This document shows positions 1 through 7,986 of a stretch of 49,632 bases of DNA, piece after piece. Numbering within the stretch: position 1 is the first letter of the stretch; each line of letters opens with the position of its first letter. The notes under the pieces are model-generated. The model was not told the origin of the DNA and made no database searches. It saw only the letters and a program-made list of their open reading frames with translations. The translations under genes were made by a program, and so were the position numbers. Location: positions 1-49,632 of IMG/VR virus record IMGVR_UViG_3300049001_000024; one strand, given 5' to 3'. Origin of the DNA: a virus.

Positions 1-127
1 GATCCACGCCAGCGCCTTGCTGGCATTCACCGATGCCTGCACGGTGAAACCGGCATCGATGCCCAGCTCCGTTTCCGTGCCTTCTTCGTAATCATTCCAC
101 GTGACGACCATCATGTAGGGCAGGATG
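1..127. repeat. Terminal overlap of a circular assembly (left copy)
   Basis: These 127 bases are identical to 49506-49632. The open frame that runs off the left edge continues in the same frame from 49505 downwards, so the overlap is best read as the join of a circular assembly of about 49,505 bp. A biological terminal repeat of the same length is possible but less likely, because it would lie inside a coding sequence. Confidence 0.9.
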
Positions 128-2409
128 CGCTTGCCGGTGCCAAATGCCACATCCGGGAATTTCCACGTATCCAGCCACGTCTGTGCATTGCGCCGGTCAA
201 TGAAGCGCTCCGCACCATTGGAACAATTGAATTTCCAGCTCGCCATCTTGTCATAGAACCCGGCAAGCCCGGCGCCGATGATGGGCCAGTCATCCGGGGC
301 GTTTGCAGCCACGGTAGTGTAGTAATTCTTGTAATAGCTGGCGGCTGCACCGGATCGAGAATCGGTATCACAGGTGGATGTCCATGCAAAGGTGCCGCTG
401 GCATAAATCTTGGACGTGGCGCCACTGTTGCGGACCACCAAGCGCGGATTGCCAGCAGATGAGGCAAGGTGAGTGGTAATGGTGTTCCATTGCGTCACAT
501 CGGAATTGGTCAATACCTGTTCCTCACTGAATAGCAGCACCAGTGGGCGGCCGTTGTACTTCTCATACGCTGGGGACTGGAAGAAATTGGCATAGGCGTA
601 ATCCATATCGAGATTGAAATTCGCTGCCTTGTCATCTTTGGTGGCGCCGCGCCAGATGTTCAAGCCCGGCATCAGGCACATCTTCATGCCGAATTTCAAG
701 CAGGCATCACGCAACTTGAGCGCGGCTGCATTGATCGCAATGTGATTGGACACGCCATCAATGCCACCGTACCACGTAGGACATAGCACCTGAATCCCGC
801 GTGCCTTGGCATCCTGCACCATCTTTTCCATCTGCGCCACGGTGTTGGATTGATATCCATTGGTGATATGCCCGGTGACCCCGCCACCCCACCAGTCTTC
901 CGTGGAGGCGATGATGCGGGTGGTTTCAAATCCCACACCTTTATTGGGCAGCAGCTTGCGGACATCCTCCCGGCTCACGTTGCGCGCTACCGGATTGAAA
1001 CCTAGATCATTGCGATCCGTGGGAGCTGCAAAATTAGCACGCACCGATGAATTAGGAGAATCGCCACGATAGTCCGCATAAGCGCTGGAGTTGACTGCCT
1101 TCTCTGCACTCACAGAGCTGGTTGCGATGGGTGGAGGTGGAGGCTGCACCGGCACATCCACGGCGGTATATGCCACTTCCGGCGAGATGTGATTGAATAT
1201 CGATGGCTTGCCTTCCGCCTGCACGCGGAATTTGTAATCACCTGCGGGCAGCTTCAATGATCCAAGATCAAAATTGAGCGTGCCGGTTTTGACGGTAGCT
1301 ACCAGCGAGAGATTCTGCCCATCCACGCTGCCATAAACTTTGTACTGAGCGATCATTTTTTCGCCGCTGCCACCTGTGACCGTCCAATTGAGCGTGTCAC
1401 CGGATACCGATGCACCCACTGCCACGTGATTGTTGATACCGAATTCGTTTGCCGTACCTTCCTCGATATCATTCCATGTCACGATCTGGAGCATGGGAAG
1501 CTGGAAGTTGGTGCTGAAATATTTATTGATGAGATCGAACTGGGACTGCCAGAACAAGCCATCATTCTGCGCCGTGTAGCGCGCATCACCCCAGCTCGCC
1601 ATGTCATCCCAAAAGCCTTTGGACGCGGCGCCGATGGTGAGCTTAGTGGGATAGCTCTTGGCCTTGCTATAGACAGTTTCCGCTGCTGTCCACGCATAAG
1701 CGCCATCGGATAACCCATCGGATTCATTGCCGGTGTAGGCGCCTGCATTGCGGAATACCAGCAGCGGGTTGCCCTTGAGCGCAGCCTTGATGGTGGTCCA
1801 ATTCAGCTCTGTCTCAAACGCGCTGAATCCAAAGAATGTCAACAGTGGGCGATTGTTCCACTTCGTATATTGTGGGGATGCGAAGTAGGTTGCCGCCACG
1901 TAATTGCAGGCTTCAATGATCTTGGCTTGCCGGGTCCCGGTGGCGAGGCCGGAGATGATTCCGACATCCATCATTATGGAAAATTCCATGTCCTTGCGCC
2001 GGTTGCACTCATCTCGGACCTTGAGAGATACGCCGTCATATTTCAGATAGTAGTAATCGATGATGCAGCCCTGCCCGCCACGCTCGTGCATGTCCTGTAG
2101 CTGTTTCTTCACCTGCACTAAATCATTGGACACGTAGCCCGATTGCGCTGCGGTATGCGGCCACCACGGCATCAAGTGGAAGAAAATCTTGGTAGTGCTG
2201 CCGGGATACAGAAGCTCACGGATGCTGCGCCGCGACACATTGCCAATCTCGTTCTTATTGAAATCCGGGCATCCGCTGCCGCTGCCGATGCGCACGCGTG
2301 GCGATCCACCATACTTGGGCTGGGTGAGTGAGCAATAGTTAGGAGCTGCGGAAGTGTTGACGCTGGTTTCCTTGGTGAGCGTAGTGGTGGATGCGGGCAA
2401 TGCAGGCAT
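1..2409 (-). CDS. Tandem GH71/GH99-like glycoside hydrolase, N-terminal 803 residues
   Basis: The frame opens at ATG 2409, preceded by a GGAG ribosome site, and leaves the window at base 1. It continues at 49505-49170, giving a 914-residue protein. It holds two homologous units of about 400 residues. Each has an alpha/beta domain ending in the motif WNDxEEGT (WNDIEEGT at residue 312, WNDYEEGT at 771), followed by a beta-rich Ig/FN3-like domain. Proline-rich linkers close both units. The WND-x-EEG motif and layout resemble bacterial GH71/GH99-like proteins, so an endo-acting polysaccharide hydrolase is likely. There is no signal peptide. The gene lies downstream of a papain-like protease in the non-structural region. 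The catalytic acids and the substrate cannot be assigned by eye. Confidence 0.85.
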   Translation of the reverse strand, partial: MPALPASTTTLTKETSVNTSAAPNYCSLTQPKYGGSPRVRIGSGSGCPDFNKNEIGNVSRRSIRELLYPGSTTKIFFHLMPWWPHTAAQSGYVSNDLVQVKKQLQDMHERGGQGCIIDYYYLKYDGVSLKVRDECNRRKDMEFSIMMDVGIISGLATGTRQAKIIEACNYVAATYFASPQYTKWNNRPLLTFFGFSAFETELNWTTIKAALKGNPLLVFRNAGAYTGNESDGLSDGAYAWTAAETVYSKAKSYPTKLTIGAASKGFWDDMASWGDARYTAQNDGLFWQSQFDLINKYFSTNFQLPMLQIVTWNDIEEGTANEFGINNHVAVGASVSGDTLNWTVTGGSGEKMIAQYKVYGSVDGQNLSLVATVKTGTLNFDLGSLKLPAGDYKFRVQAEGKPSIFNHISPEVAYTAVDVPVQPPPPPIATSSVSAEKAVNSSAYADYRGDSPNSSVRANFAAPTDRNDLGFNPVARNVSREDVRKLLPNKGVGFETTRIIASTEDWWGGGVTGHITNGYQSNTVAQMEKMVQDAKARGIQVLCPTWYGGIDGVSNHIAINAAALKLRDACLKFGMKMCLMPGLNIWRGATKDDKAANFNLDMDYAYANFFQSPAYEKYNGRPLVLLFSEEQVLTNSDVTQWNTITTHLASSAGNPRLVVRNSGATSKIYASGTFAWTSTCDTDSRSGAAASYYKNYYTTVAANAPDDWPIIGAGLAGFYDKMASWKFNCSNGAERFIDRRNAQTWLDTWKFPDVAFGTGKRILPYMMVVTWNDYEEGTETELGIDAGFTVQASVNASKALAWI

Positions 2410-2412
2410 GAT

Positions 2413-2622
2413 CTACTCCATGAATTTTACGGTTGAAGGATTACGTAATTCGCATACCACCGTGCCATCGACAAAGACACGTAGCACGCGCTGGTGGTGC
2501 TGCACGATGACATGGCGACCGCTGGCGTCATCCACATGCGCTGCCCATGTCACGCTGGCATGAATCTTGGGATCAACCAGCGATTTGCGGATGTCGTTGC
2601 GATCTACCTTGCCATCGTGCAT
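2413..2622 (-). CDS. Small hypothetical protein (69 aa)
   Basis: ATG 2622 has a clear AGGAG ribosome site eight bases upstream, and the stop lies three bases before the start of the tandem glycoside hydrolase gene, so the two are probably co-translated. The protein is rich in His, Val and Arg with alternating hydrophobic residues, suggesting a small beta fold. No family is recognised. Confidence 0.75.
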   Translation of the reverse strand: MHDGKVDRNDIRKSLVDPKIHASVTWAAHVDDASGRHVIVQHHQRVLRVFVDGTVVCELRNPSTVKFME

Positions 2623-2631
2623 GTGAAGCTC

Positions 2632-3414
2632 CTATGCTGCGGGGATGGATGTTTGCCGGGCGTCTGCGGGAGGTTCTTGCTCGCTGTCTTCCGCTTCGCG
2701 CTCCTCCACTTTGATTTCATTGGAGGTGGCGACTTCACCCCATGCCGCTATCAGTTTAGCCGCATCAGGGAATGAAATCCAAGCGCGTCCTTTTTCCCGG
2801 CCCCAATCGGTGCCCCAGCTATTCTGCATGCGGAACGCACCCAGCGATCCATCGGGGCATTTCTTCTTGAGGCTTCCACCGATGATGTCGTAACCGTGGC
2901 CACCCGCGATTGATCCGGCGACGTGGATAAATCCGTGGGAATCGGGCACGCTCATGCCACTGTACCAATCGGTGCCGAATACCACTGGCCCATGCTCCAA
3001 CACAAAGGCAATGGCGGTGTCCACGTCCGTGGCCCAGTTATAGACGCTGACAAATCCTTTGGCTTGCAGGACCTTGAATAATGCGCGCACGCTGGTGCCC
3101 TCGTGCGGCTGATCCTTCCACTCATCCACCTTCTGGCATTCGTTGTATAAATCCTGCGGCGTCTTCCATGGCTTGTTCTTCACCGGCGCATCCATCAGGA
3201 AGCCTTCACCGGCAAAGGCCACGCATTGCGGCGTGTCGCCTTGATCGAGGACCTGTCCCACACGCCAATAGCGAGATGTGCGAGTGGGGGCTTTAGTGGG
3301 GCGCTCCAGCATGTAGCCGCGATCCCGGAAGTCGATGGCGGGGAGGCGTCCAAATCCTTTGCCAGTGAGTGAGAGAGTTTTATCGTGGGCAGCGTGCTTG
3401 GTAGGTAGGGTCAT
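2632..3414 (-). CDS. Papain-like (C1A fold) cysteine protease
   Basis: The 260-residue protein carries the papain signatures in order: oxyanion Gln58 and nucleophile Cys64 in DQGDTPQCVAFA (spacing of six, as Gln19/Cys25 in papain), His173 in GGHGYDIIG, and Asn198 in NSWGTDWG. The catalytic set is therefore complete. There is no signal peptide and only about 45 residues precede the catalytic core, so the usual inhibitory propeptide is absent and the enzyme would act in the host cytoplasm or be carried with the virion. The last 30 residues are acidic and probably disordered. The start overlaps the upstream stop as ATGA. Candidate roles are cleavage of a host protein or of a phage precursor; the substrate is unknown. 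Confidence 0.9.
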   Translation of the reverse strand: MTLPTKHAAHDKTLSLTGKGFGRLPAIDFRDRGYMLERPTKAPTRTSRYWRVGQVLDQGDTPQCVAFAGEGFLMDAPVKNKPWKTPQDLYNECQKVDEWKDQPHEGTSVRALFKVLQAKGFVSVYNWATDVDTAIAFVLEHGPVVFGTDWYSGMSVPDSHGFIHVAGSIAGGHGYDIIGGSLKKKCPDGSLGAFRMQNSWGTDWGREKGRAWISFPDAAKLIAAWGEVATSNEIKVEEREAEDSEQEPPADARQTSIPAA

Positions 3415-3617
3415 TTTTTCTCCTGTGATGGTTTGTATTCTTCACCGCGATAGAAGATGCCAATATTTGGGGTGCGCACGTGCGTGACACCATTGAATTG
3501 TGAATTAGCATAGCGCTTGAGTATGTCATGGACCATCTGCACATCCGCCAGCGATCCGCGCAAAATCGCGGGGTAAGTGCGGAGTTGAAAGACGCGCAGC
3601 TCATAAATCTTCTTCAT
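3411..3617 (-). CDS. Small hypothetical protein (68 aa)
   Basis: The gene is linked by ATGA overlaps to both neighbours (winged-helix protein upstream, papain-like protease downstream), which fixes the frame against the competing frame at 3380-3604. The product is basic, with a helical stretch and a C-terminus rich in Lys and Glu. No domain is recognised. Confidence 0.75.
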   Translation of the reverse strand: MKKIYELRVFQLRTYPAILRGSLADVQMVHDILKRYANSQFNGVTHVRTPNIGIFYRGEEYKPSQEKK

Positions 3618-4057
3618 AGCTTTTTCAGGGAGTAACGTCCGCCGTTTTTATCGATCAGCCCGGCTTTGTTCAAATGCCAAATGTATTTGGGGACATTATT
3701 GCGGTGCATGTGCGCAGCCACGGCGAGCTGTTGCGTATTGAGATTGTCATGCAGCAACAGTGCGTCAATGATGCGTGCGCTGGGCTGCGGGACTTTGCGT
3801 TTCCAGTCTTCCCACACTGCGCTGACTCGCGCTGGGACATCAGGATGAGGGAAATCATTTGCGTTACTCTCCGCTGGCAAGTTTTCCATAATGGACCGCA
3901 GCGCTTGATACAAGGGCATCAGGATTTGCCGGAGCTGACGCTGCCCGCTGATGAGCTGGTGATTCTCGTGCTCCAGCTCCGCGATCTTCTGACGCACTCC
4001 AGCATCATCGAATGCAGACGTGCTGCCAACGTATTCCCCTTCAAGCAGCTTGGTCAT
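3614..4057 (-). CDS. Winged-helix DNA-binding protein with coiled coil
   Basis: The protein is 147 residues. Residues 20-60 form a likely coiled coil (ELEHENHQLISGQRQLRQIL). The C-terminal 60 residues look like a winged helix: a helix, then NTQQLAVAAHMHRNNVPKYI as the turn-recognition pair, then the wing KAGLIDKNGGRYSL. A dimeric DNA-binding regulator is likely. ATG 4057 has a GGAG site and overlaps the J-domain gene by 17 bases. The target sites are unknown. Confidence 0.8.
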   Translation of the reverse strand: MTKLLEGEYVGSTSAFDDAGVRQKIAELEHENHQLISGQRQLRQILMPLYQALRSIMENLPAESNANDFPHPDVPARVSAVWEDWKRKVPQPSARIIDALLLHDNLNTQQLAVAAHMHRNNVPKYIWHLNKAGLIDKNGGRYSLKKL

Positions 4058-4673
4058 GGGCAGCTCCAGCGGGCAAGGCGGATTTGAACGCGCTCGACAT
4101 CACGCGCTCCAAGATGGCCGGAATTCCCACACGCTCCAAGCCACGGAAGTGGCGCAGCGCGGATGCAATGGCAGCAAGATTCTGCCGGGCATCCATGAAG
4201 CGATCACAGGGGATGCAGCTATCATGCTTGGTCACGTCCGATCCCAGCACCCATGCGCGTGCTTTCTTGCGGAATTCAGTCAGCTTGTGGAACATGGCGA
4301 TGTCACCGCCCGATCCATTGGCTACCCGATCCGGGTGATGCTTTTCCGCCAGCCTGCGGTAAGCGGCGTCGATATCGGAAATGGTGGGCATCGGATTATC
4401 CAGTTGCAATCCAAGCTGCCACGTCAAATCTTCCGTGGGCTTGAGCGAGAACCACACCGACACGCCGGGATCGAGGCGCTCTTTGGATGGCTCATTGCGG
4501 GTGATTTCAATGGCCACCACACCCATGCGCTCCAGCTCGCGGTGTACGTTGTCCCGATAGAACGCAAAGGATTTCTTCCATGCGCCTTGATTCTTGCGCT
4601 CTGCGATCAGCGTCCGGGACCATCCTTCCGGCCAGCGCAATGGCTGGGATTCTTTCAATTCAACCTTGTTCAT
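4041..4673 (-). CDS. J-domain (DnaJ-like) protein
   Basis: The 210-residue protein has a J-domain at about residues 97-145, with the family's HPD tripeptide at 113-115 inside AYRRLAEKHHPDRV. J-domains recruit and stimulate host DnaK (Hsp70). The N-terminal 90 residues do not match the usual DnaJ zinc or client domains and are probably the phage-specific targeting part. It is followed by a winged-helix gene and preceded by small zinc-ribbon genes in one tight run. A role in remodelling a host or phage replication complex is inferred from the family. Confidence 0.85.
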   Translation of the reverse strand: MNKVELKESQPLRWPEGWSRTLIAERKNQGAWKKSFAFYRDNVHRELERMGVVAIEITRNEPSKERLDPGVSVWFSLKPTEDLTWQLGLQLDNPMPTISDIDAAYRRLAEKHHPDRVANGSGGDIAMFHKLTEFRKKARAWVLGSDVTKHDSCIPCDRFMDARQNLAAIASALRHFRGLERVGIPAILERVMSSAFKSALPAGAAHDQAA

Positions 4674-4830
4674 AACTCACCTTCTCCAGCGTCATGGGCA
4701 TGTTGCATTCCTTGCAATATGGCTGGCCGGTACACAGCGCGCCGGGGCGCTTATCCACGCTTTTGCACATCACGCAGCGCAGAGTAAACATCACTCGCGT
4801 CTGAATCTTTTTTCTAACTCGTGCTTTCAT
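4660..4830 (-). CDS. Small zinc-ribbon protein (56 aa)
   Basis: ATG 4828-4830 overlaps the upstream stop as ATGA, and the frame runs 57 codons to TGA at 4660-4662, overlapping the J-domain gene start by 14 bases. The product has two CxxC knuckles (CVMC and CKEC about 20 residues apart) with a basic N-terminus, the pattern of a zinc ribbon that binds nucleic acid or protein. No closer family is recognised. Confidence 0.75.
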   Translation of the reverse strand: MKARVRKKIQTRVMFTLRCVMCKSVDKRPGALCTGQPYCKECNMPMTLEKVSYEQG

Positions 4831-5015
4831 TTCTTACACTCCGGGCATAAACGCTCTACATGCTCGCCATTTTCATCTTCAATCATGGTGTCAGTCATAG
4901 GCAGGATGTAGTGAAATTCAATCCCGCATCCATCACAGGTGCGAGCACGGCAGAGATGCAACGTATCTTCCGGCATTTCTTTGCCGCAATCGACACACTC
5001 AATCATCTCTGCCAT
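4827..5015 (-). CDS. Small zinc-finger protein (62 aa)
   Basis: An AGGAG ribosome site precedes ATG 5015. The protein has CVDC, CRARTCDGC and CPEC motifs, which could ligate one or two zinc ions, and the spacer between them is acidic. It is one of at least six small Cys-rich proteins encoded on this strand. The function is unknown. Confidence 0.8.
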   Translation of the reverse strand: MAEMIECVDCGKEMPEDTLHLCRARTCDGCGIEFHYILPMTDTMIEDENGEHVERLCPECKK

Positions 5016-5024
5016 GCCATGCTC

Positions 5025-5345
5025 CTAGTCGGGATATTTAGCTTTGTCGGGATGGGCCATTTGATATTCGCGCATGGCCCGCGCATCCCCGAATGCGGTC
5101 GTACTTTTATCAGGATGTACGTTGTGTTCTTTGGCTTTGATGGCCCAGTATTCGATAGCTACCGGCGCAATCAAATCCTGCCCGCGCAGCACGAAAATAG
5201 GTTCATCGTCGCGCACCTTGGCCAAGCAGCGATCCTTTGCGACCGGCACCAGCACATATTCCCCCGGTGCCAGATCGGACAGGTTGCCGCCGTCTACATC
5301 CATGACGGTCATGCTGTTGTGTTGCTTGATTGTCAGTATTCGCAT
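5025..5345 (-). CDS. Hypothetical protein (106 aa)
   Basis: The N-terminal 60 residues are beta-rich (GEYVLVPVAKDRCLAKV) and the C-terminal part is helical and charged. The gene sits two bases after the upstream stop, so it belongs to the same transcript. No family is recognised. Confidence 0.75.
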   Translation of the reverse strand: MRILTIKQHNSMTVMDVDGGNLSDLAPGEYVLVPVAKDRCLAKVRDDEPIFVLRGQDLIAPVAIEYWAIKAKEHNVHPDKSTTAFGDARAMREYQMAHPDKAKYPD

Positions 5346-5347
5346 GG

Positions 5348-5551
5348 TTAGCTCCGGCCAGTTGCAATGCGGTTCTCGCTGGCGCCATGCGGTGACATAT
5401 TGGGCATGGACTCAAGATCAAGTCCCTTGACGGTGTTGGCCACGGCGCGAATCTTGGTAGCTAATTCTTCCGCCGTCTCGCATGTAACCTGCCCGGTATG
5501 GAGCACTGTCCCATCCGTGCGGATCACGCTGATTTGAAATCTTTGCTTCAT
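5348..5551 (-). CDS. Small hypothetical protein (67 aa)
   Basis: The product has a beta-beta-alpha pattern (RFQISVIRTDGTVLHTG, then AEELATKIRAVANTV), typical of very small phage accessory proteins. The stop lies two bases before the next start. The 64 bases upstream, to the stop of the preceding gene, hold no other frame. The function is unknown. Confidence 0.7.
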   Translation of the reverse strand: MKQRFQISVIRTDGTVLHTGQVTCETAEELATKIRAVANTVKGLDLESMPNMSPHGASENRIATGRS

Positions 5552-5615
5552 ATTGCTTCCCCTTCAAACTAGATTTGCGCGTGTACCATGCGCGCCCCGG
5601 TTGCTGGAGTGGGAC

Positions 5616-6431
5616 CTATGCTTGTGCGCCTTGCTCTACCTGCGCTTCGGCGTGCAATTCTTCCAGCGTTTCTTTCGTCGGCTGGACGCGTGTGATCGTT
5701 TCGTTTCCCTCGTGACGAGATAGCGAGCCATCTCTTTCACGCCACCAAGGCTGTTCAACCACCGTGATCTTTTCCCCAGTTTTCTTGTCAACCTTAGCGT
5801 AGGGCTTTTGGGGGGCGGTGGAGGTAACCACACCAGTCTCGGAGTCCCAAAAGCGCCACTGTACCAAACCCCGAAACACCCGTTGCTCACCTTCCGCTTC
5901 TTGCAACAGCGCGAGGATGTCGGATGACTTTTTCTGCGTCTGCTTGAATTTGCGCATCTTGCCCAGCGAGAAAAGCAGCTCATCGACGCGTGAGCTTTCC
6001 ATCTTCCCGGACCTGAACGTGGTGGCTTGGCAGAATCGAATCGTCTTGCCGGGTTGATTGTGCTCATCCAGCACGGTGGCGGTGTAGTTGAATTGCGCCC
6101 ATGTCTTGTCCTTGATGGGAGCATTCTGCACCGGCTTTTCCTTCTCCAGCGCGAAGATGAAATTGTGGAATTTGCCCGGCGTGAGCGATGGCGCGTAGGC
6201 CATGCGCTTTTCCATGTCCTGTTCATCGACATCCGCGACCGGCTCGGTAATCATATCCAGCTCGGCAATGTCGGTGACCACGCCGCTGGCTTGCTGATCG
6301 GTGGCAGTGGATTCCTCGTGACCAACTCCAGATGTGTCAAGTGGATCGTCTTGTGGCTGTGGCTCAGACTGGGGGGATGCAAGCTCCTCCACTCCAGCAG
6401 CAAATTGGGTGTTCTCATCATCAGTTCTCAT
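5616..6431 (-). CDS. Hypothetical acidic protein, possible ssDNA-binding partner
   Basis: The protein is 271 residues. The first 75 are rich in Asp, Glu, Gln and Ser and look disordered. The middle (residues 85-220) alternates beta strands and helices (KTWAQFNYTATVLDEH, RVDELLFSLGKMRKF) and could be an OB-like domain. The C-terminus is again acidic. It is encoded just downstream of a Sak4-like ATPase and a RecB-like nuclease; loci of that kind often carry a single-strand DNA-binding protein. That role is inferred from position only. ATG 6431 follows a GGAGG site. Confidence 0.75.
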   Translation of the reverse strand: MRTDDENTQFAAGVEELASPQSEPQPQDDPLDTSGVGHEESTATDQQASGVVTDIAELDMITEPVADVDEQDMEKRMAYAPSLTPGKFHNFIFALEKEKPVQNAPIKDKTWAQFNYTATVLDEHNQPGKTIRFCQATTFRSGKMESSRVDELLFSLGKMRKFKQTQKKSSDILALLQEAEGEQRVFRGLVQWRFWDSETGVVTSTAPQKPYAKVDKKTGEKITVVEQPWWRERDGSLSRHEGNETITRVQPTKETLEELHAEAQVEQGAQA

Positions 6432-6493
6432 TTTTATCCTCCAAGGATTGACTTGCAGTGTTGAATTACATATACGGCGATGGTGCCCAAATA

Positions 6494-6817
6494 TCAGGCC
6501 GGTGGTTTGTGGGTATGAATTTCAAAATGTGCGCGTTCCTTGCCGGTGACTGGCCGGGACAGGATCGCAGCCAGCGCCATGAGCTGTTCCACGCACCATA
6601 GTTGCATCATGGCTGGATCATCCACGTTGCTGCTGCGCTCGGCGGGGAAGTAACTGAATATCGGCACCATGGCTTGAACTGCTGGCGTGCTCGCATCTTC
6701 CGGCGCTTGAAACAATACCGCAGCAATCCGCCATGGCCGGTTTTTCCTAACTTGTCCCATCAGGTGATCTACCGCAGCGTAAACTTCCTGTGGCAGCACG
6801 TCTTTAATCATCGGCAT
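6494..6817 (-). CDS. Hypothetical helical protein (107 aa)
   Basis: The start ATG overlaps the upstream stop by one base (TAATG), indicating translational coupling to the Sak4-like ATPase gene. The product is mostly helical, with one hydrophobic helix (MQLWCVEQLMALAAILS) too polar to be a clear membrane segment. No family is recognised. Confidence 0.75.
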   Translation of the reverse strand: MPMIKDVLPQEVYAAVDHLMGQVRKNRPWRIAAVLFQAPEDASTPAVQAMVPIFSYFPAERSSNVDDPAMMQLWCVEQLMALAAILSRPVTGKERAHFEIHTHKPPA

Positions 6818-7932
6818 TACTTCTCCCCTCTTGCTGCCTTGGCCTCAGCTTCCAGCTCATCCATCTTGGTGTAGAACTTCGCCAGATCAGGTTCCATGAA
6901 ATCGGGGACCTTCTGCCACAGCTTGCGCGGCGCACGCGTCTTAGCGGGCCATGGCAGCTTGTAGGTATCCGTGGGATCAATGTGATCGCGGAGATAGATG
7001 AACGGAATGGCTTTGGAAACGGTGATCTTGCGACCGGACAAGCTGGGGTCATCCACTTGCACATCTCGCGCTGTCTTCTGGATATGCAGCATGTTGCCGA
7101 ACCATGGACCGCAGCGCCCGGTGGCCTTCTGGCCGCTGATGTCGGGGCCATAGACCGGCTTTTTATTCTCGCCCTCTCCCTTTTGCTCCAGCGCTGTCCA
7201 AATAACTTTCTTCACTGGGAGCATGCCGGAATCGCGCACAAACTCCGCGATGGCATCCTGCACGCCCATGTAGTCAGATCGCCCGGCAAAGCGGCGCACA
7301 TATTCCCCGGATGTGATCCGAGAATCTTTGGGCATCTCCGGCACTTGGATATTTTCCAAATCCGTCATGTTGGTGTGGAAAAGAATGTCGCAAATGGAAG
7401 TGAGTCCTTCAATGAACAGCGCGCCGATATCCCGCAGCCCATTATCCTTGGGCGCTACCAGTACGCTCTGCGGATTAGTGGGATCAGATGGCCACCAGCC
7501 AAGGCACAACTTCTGCACCGTCTCATACAAATATTCCCGATGTTGGATCAGCGCAAAAGTGTTAATGATGCCGGTGGGATTGTCTTTCGATTTCACCAAC
7601 TCCTCAATCACGCTCCAGCCTCCGGGATCAGCGGAGATCATGCGCGACTCTAATCCATATTTCTGCTTGATCCATTCCGCAACGTCACCCAGCCGCGATG
7701 TCTTTGTGGCGCCGGTGGCACCATAAAGCAAATCAGCGCGACCGCCAGCGATGGGACCGAATGATGCCAGCGTGGTGATGGGCGTGGATGTAACGGGCCT
7801 AGGTGGGGCAATACGAGTGACAGTTCCTGTTGGCGTCGATCCCGGCTTGGGCATCCCGGCTGGAGCTGCGGGGCGTGGAGGAAGTGGCTTGGCGGGGGCA
7901 GCAGGGGCGCCCGCTTGATTCTGAATTGGCAT
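6817..7932 (-). CDS. Sak4-like / phage AAA ATPase (RecA fold)
   Basis: The protein is 371 residues. A proline- and alanine-rich tail (residues 1-50) precedes a P-loop at 71-79, GATGATKTS. The motif keeps the Lys-Thr pair (K77, T78), but the glycine usually found before the lysine is Thr. The strand SRMISADPGGW after the P-loop is typical of phage RecA-fold nucleotide-binding proteins, some of which (Sak4) promote annealing during phage recombination. The C-terminus is a charged helix. A RecB-like nuclease lies upstream and a possible ssDNA-binding protein downstream, consistent with a recombination or replication-repair module. It has its own promoter and an AAGAAGG ribosome site. Confidence 0.8.
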   Translation of the reverse strand: MPIQNQAGAPAAPAKPLPPRPAAPAGMPKPGSTPTGTVTRIAPPRPVTSTPITTLASFGPIAGGRADLLYGATGATKTSRLGDVAEWIKQKYGLESRMISADPGGWSVIEELVKSKDNPTGIINTFALIQHREYLYETVQKLCLGWWPSDPTNPQSVLVAPKDNGLRDIGALFIEGLTSICDILFHTNMTDLENIQVPEMPKDSRITSGEYVRRFAGRSDYMGVQDAIAEFVRDSGMLPVKKVIWTALEQKGEGENKKPVYGPDISGQKATGRCGPWFGNMLHIQKTARDVQVDDPSLSGRKITVSKAIPFIYLRDHIDPTDTYKLPWPAKTRAPRKLWQKVPDFMEPDLAKFYTKMDELEAEAKAARGEK

Positions 7933-7953
7933 GTGACCTTCTTACAGAATGCG

Positions 7954-7983
7954 TTTATAACGCAATGGTTTGGATTCCGTCAA
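7954..7983 (-). promoter_or_regulatory. Sigma70-type promoter for the Sak4-like operon
   Basis: Read on the minus strand, TTGACG (7978-7983) and TATAAA (7954-7959) are separated by 18 bases, with the start codon of the ATPase gene about 25 bases downstream. The -10 box lies within the palindrome GCGTTTATAACGC (7951-7963 on the plus strand), a short relative of the 24-base motif found at four other upstream regions. Confidence 0.65.
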
Positions 7984-7986
7984 CAG

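Noticed and set aside
4020-4787. 255-codon plus frame opposite the J-domain gene
   Set aside because: It is the reverse of a gene with a clear HPD motif and operon coupling, and it has no recognisable domain.
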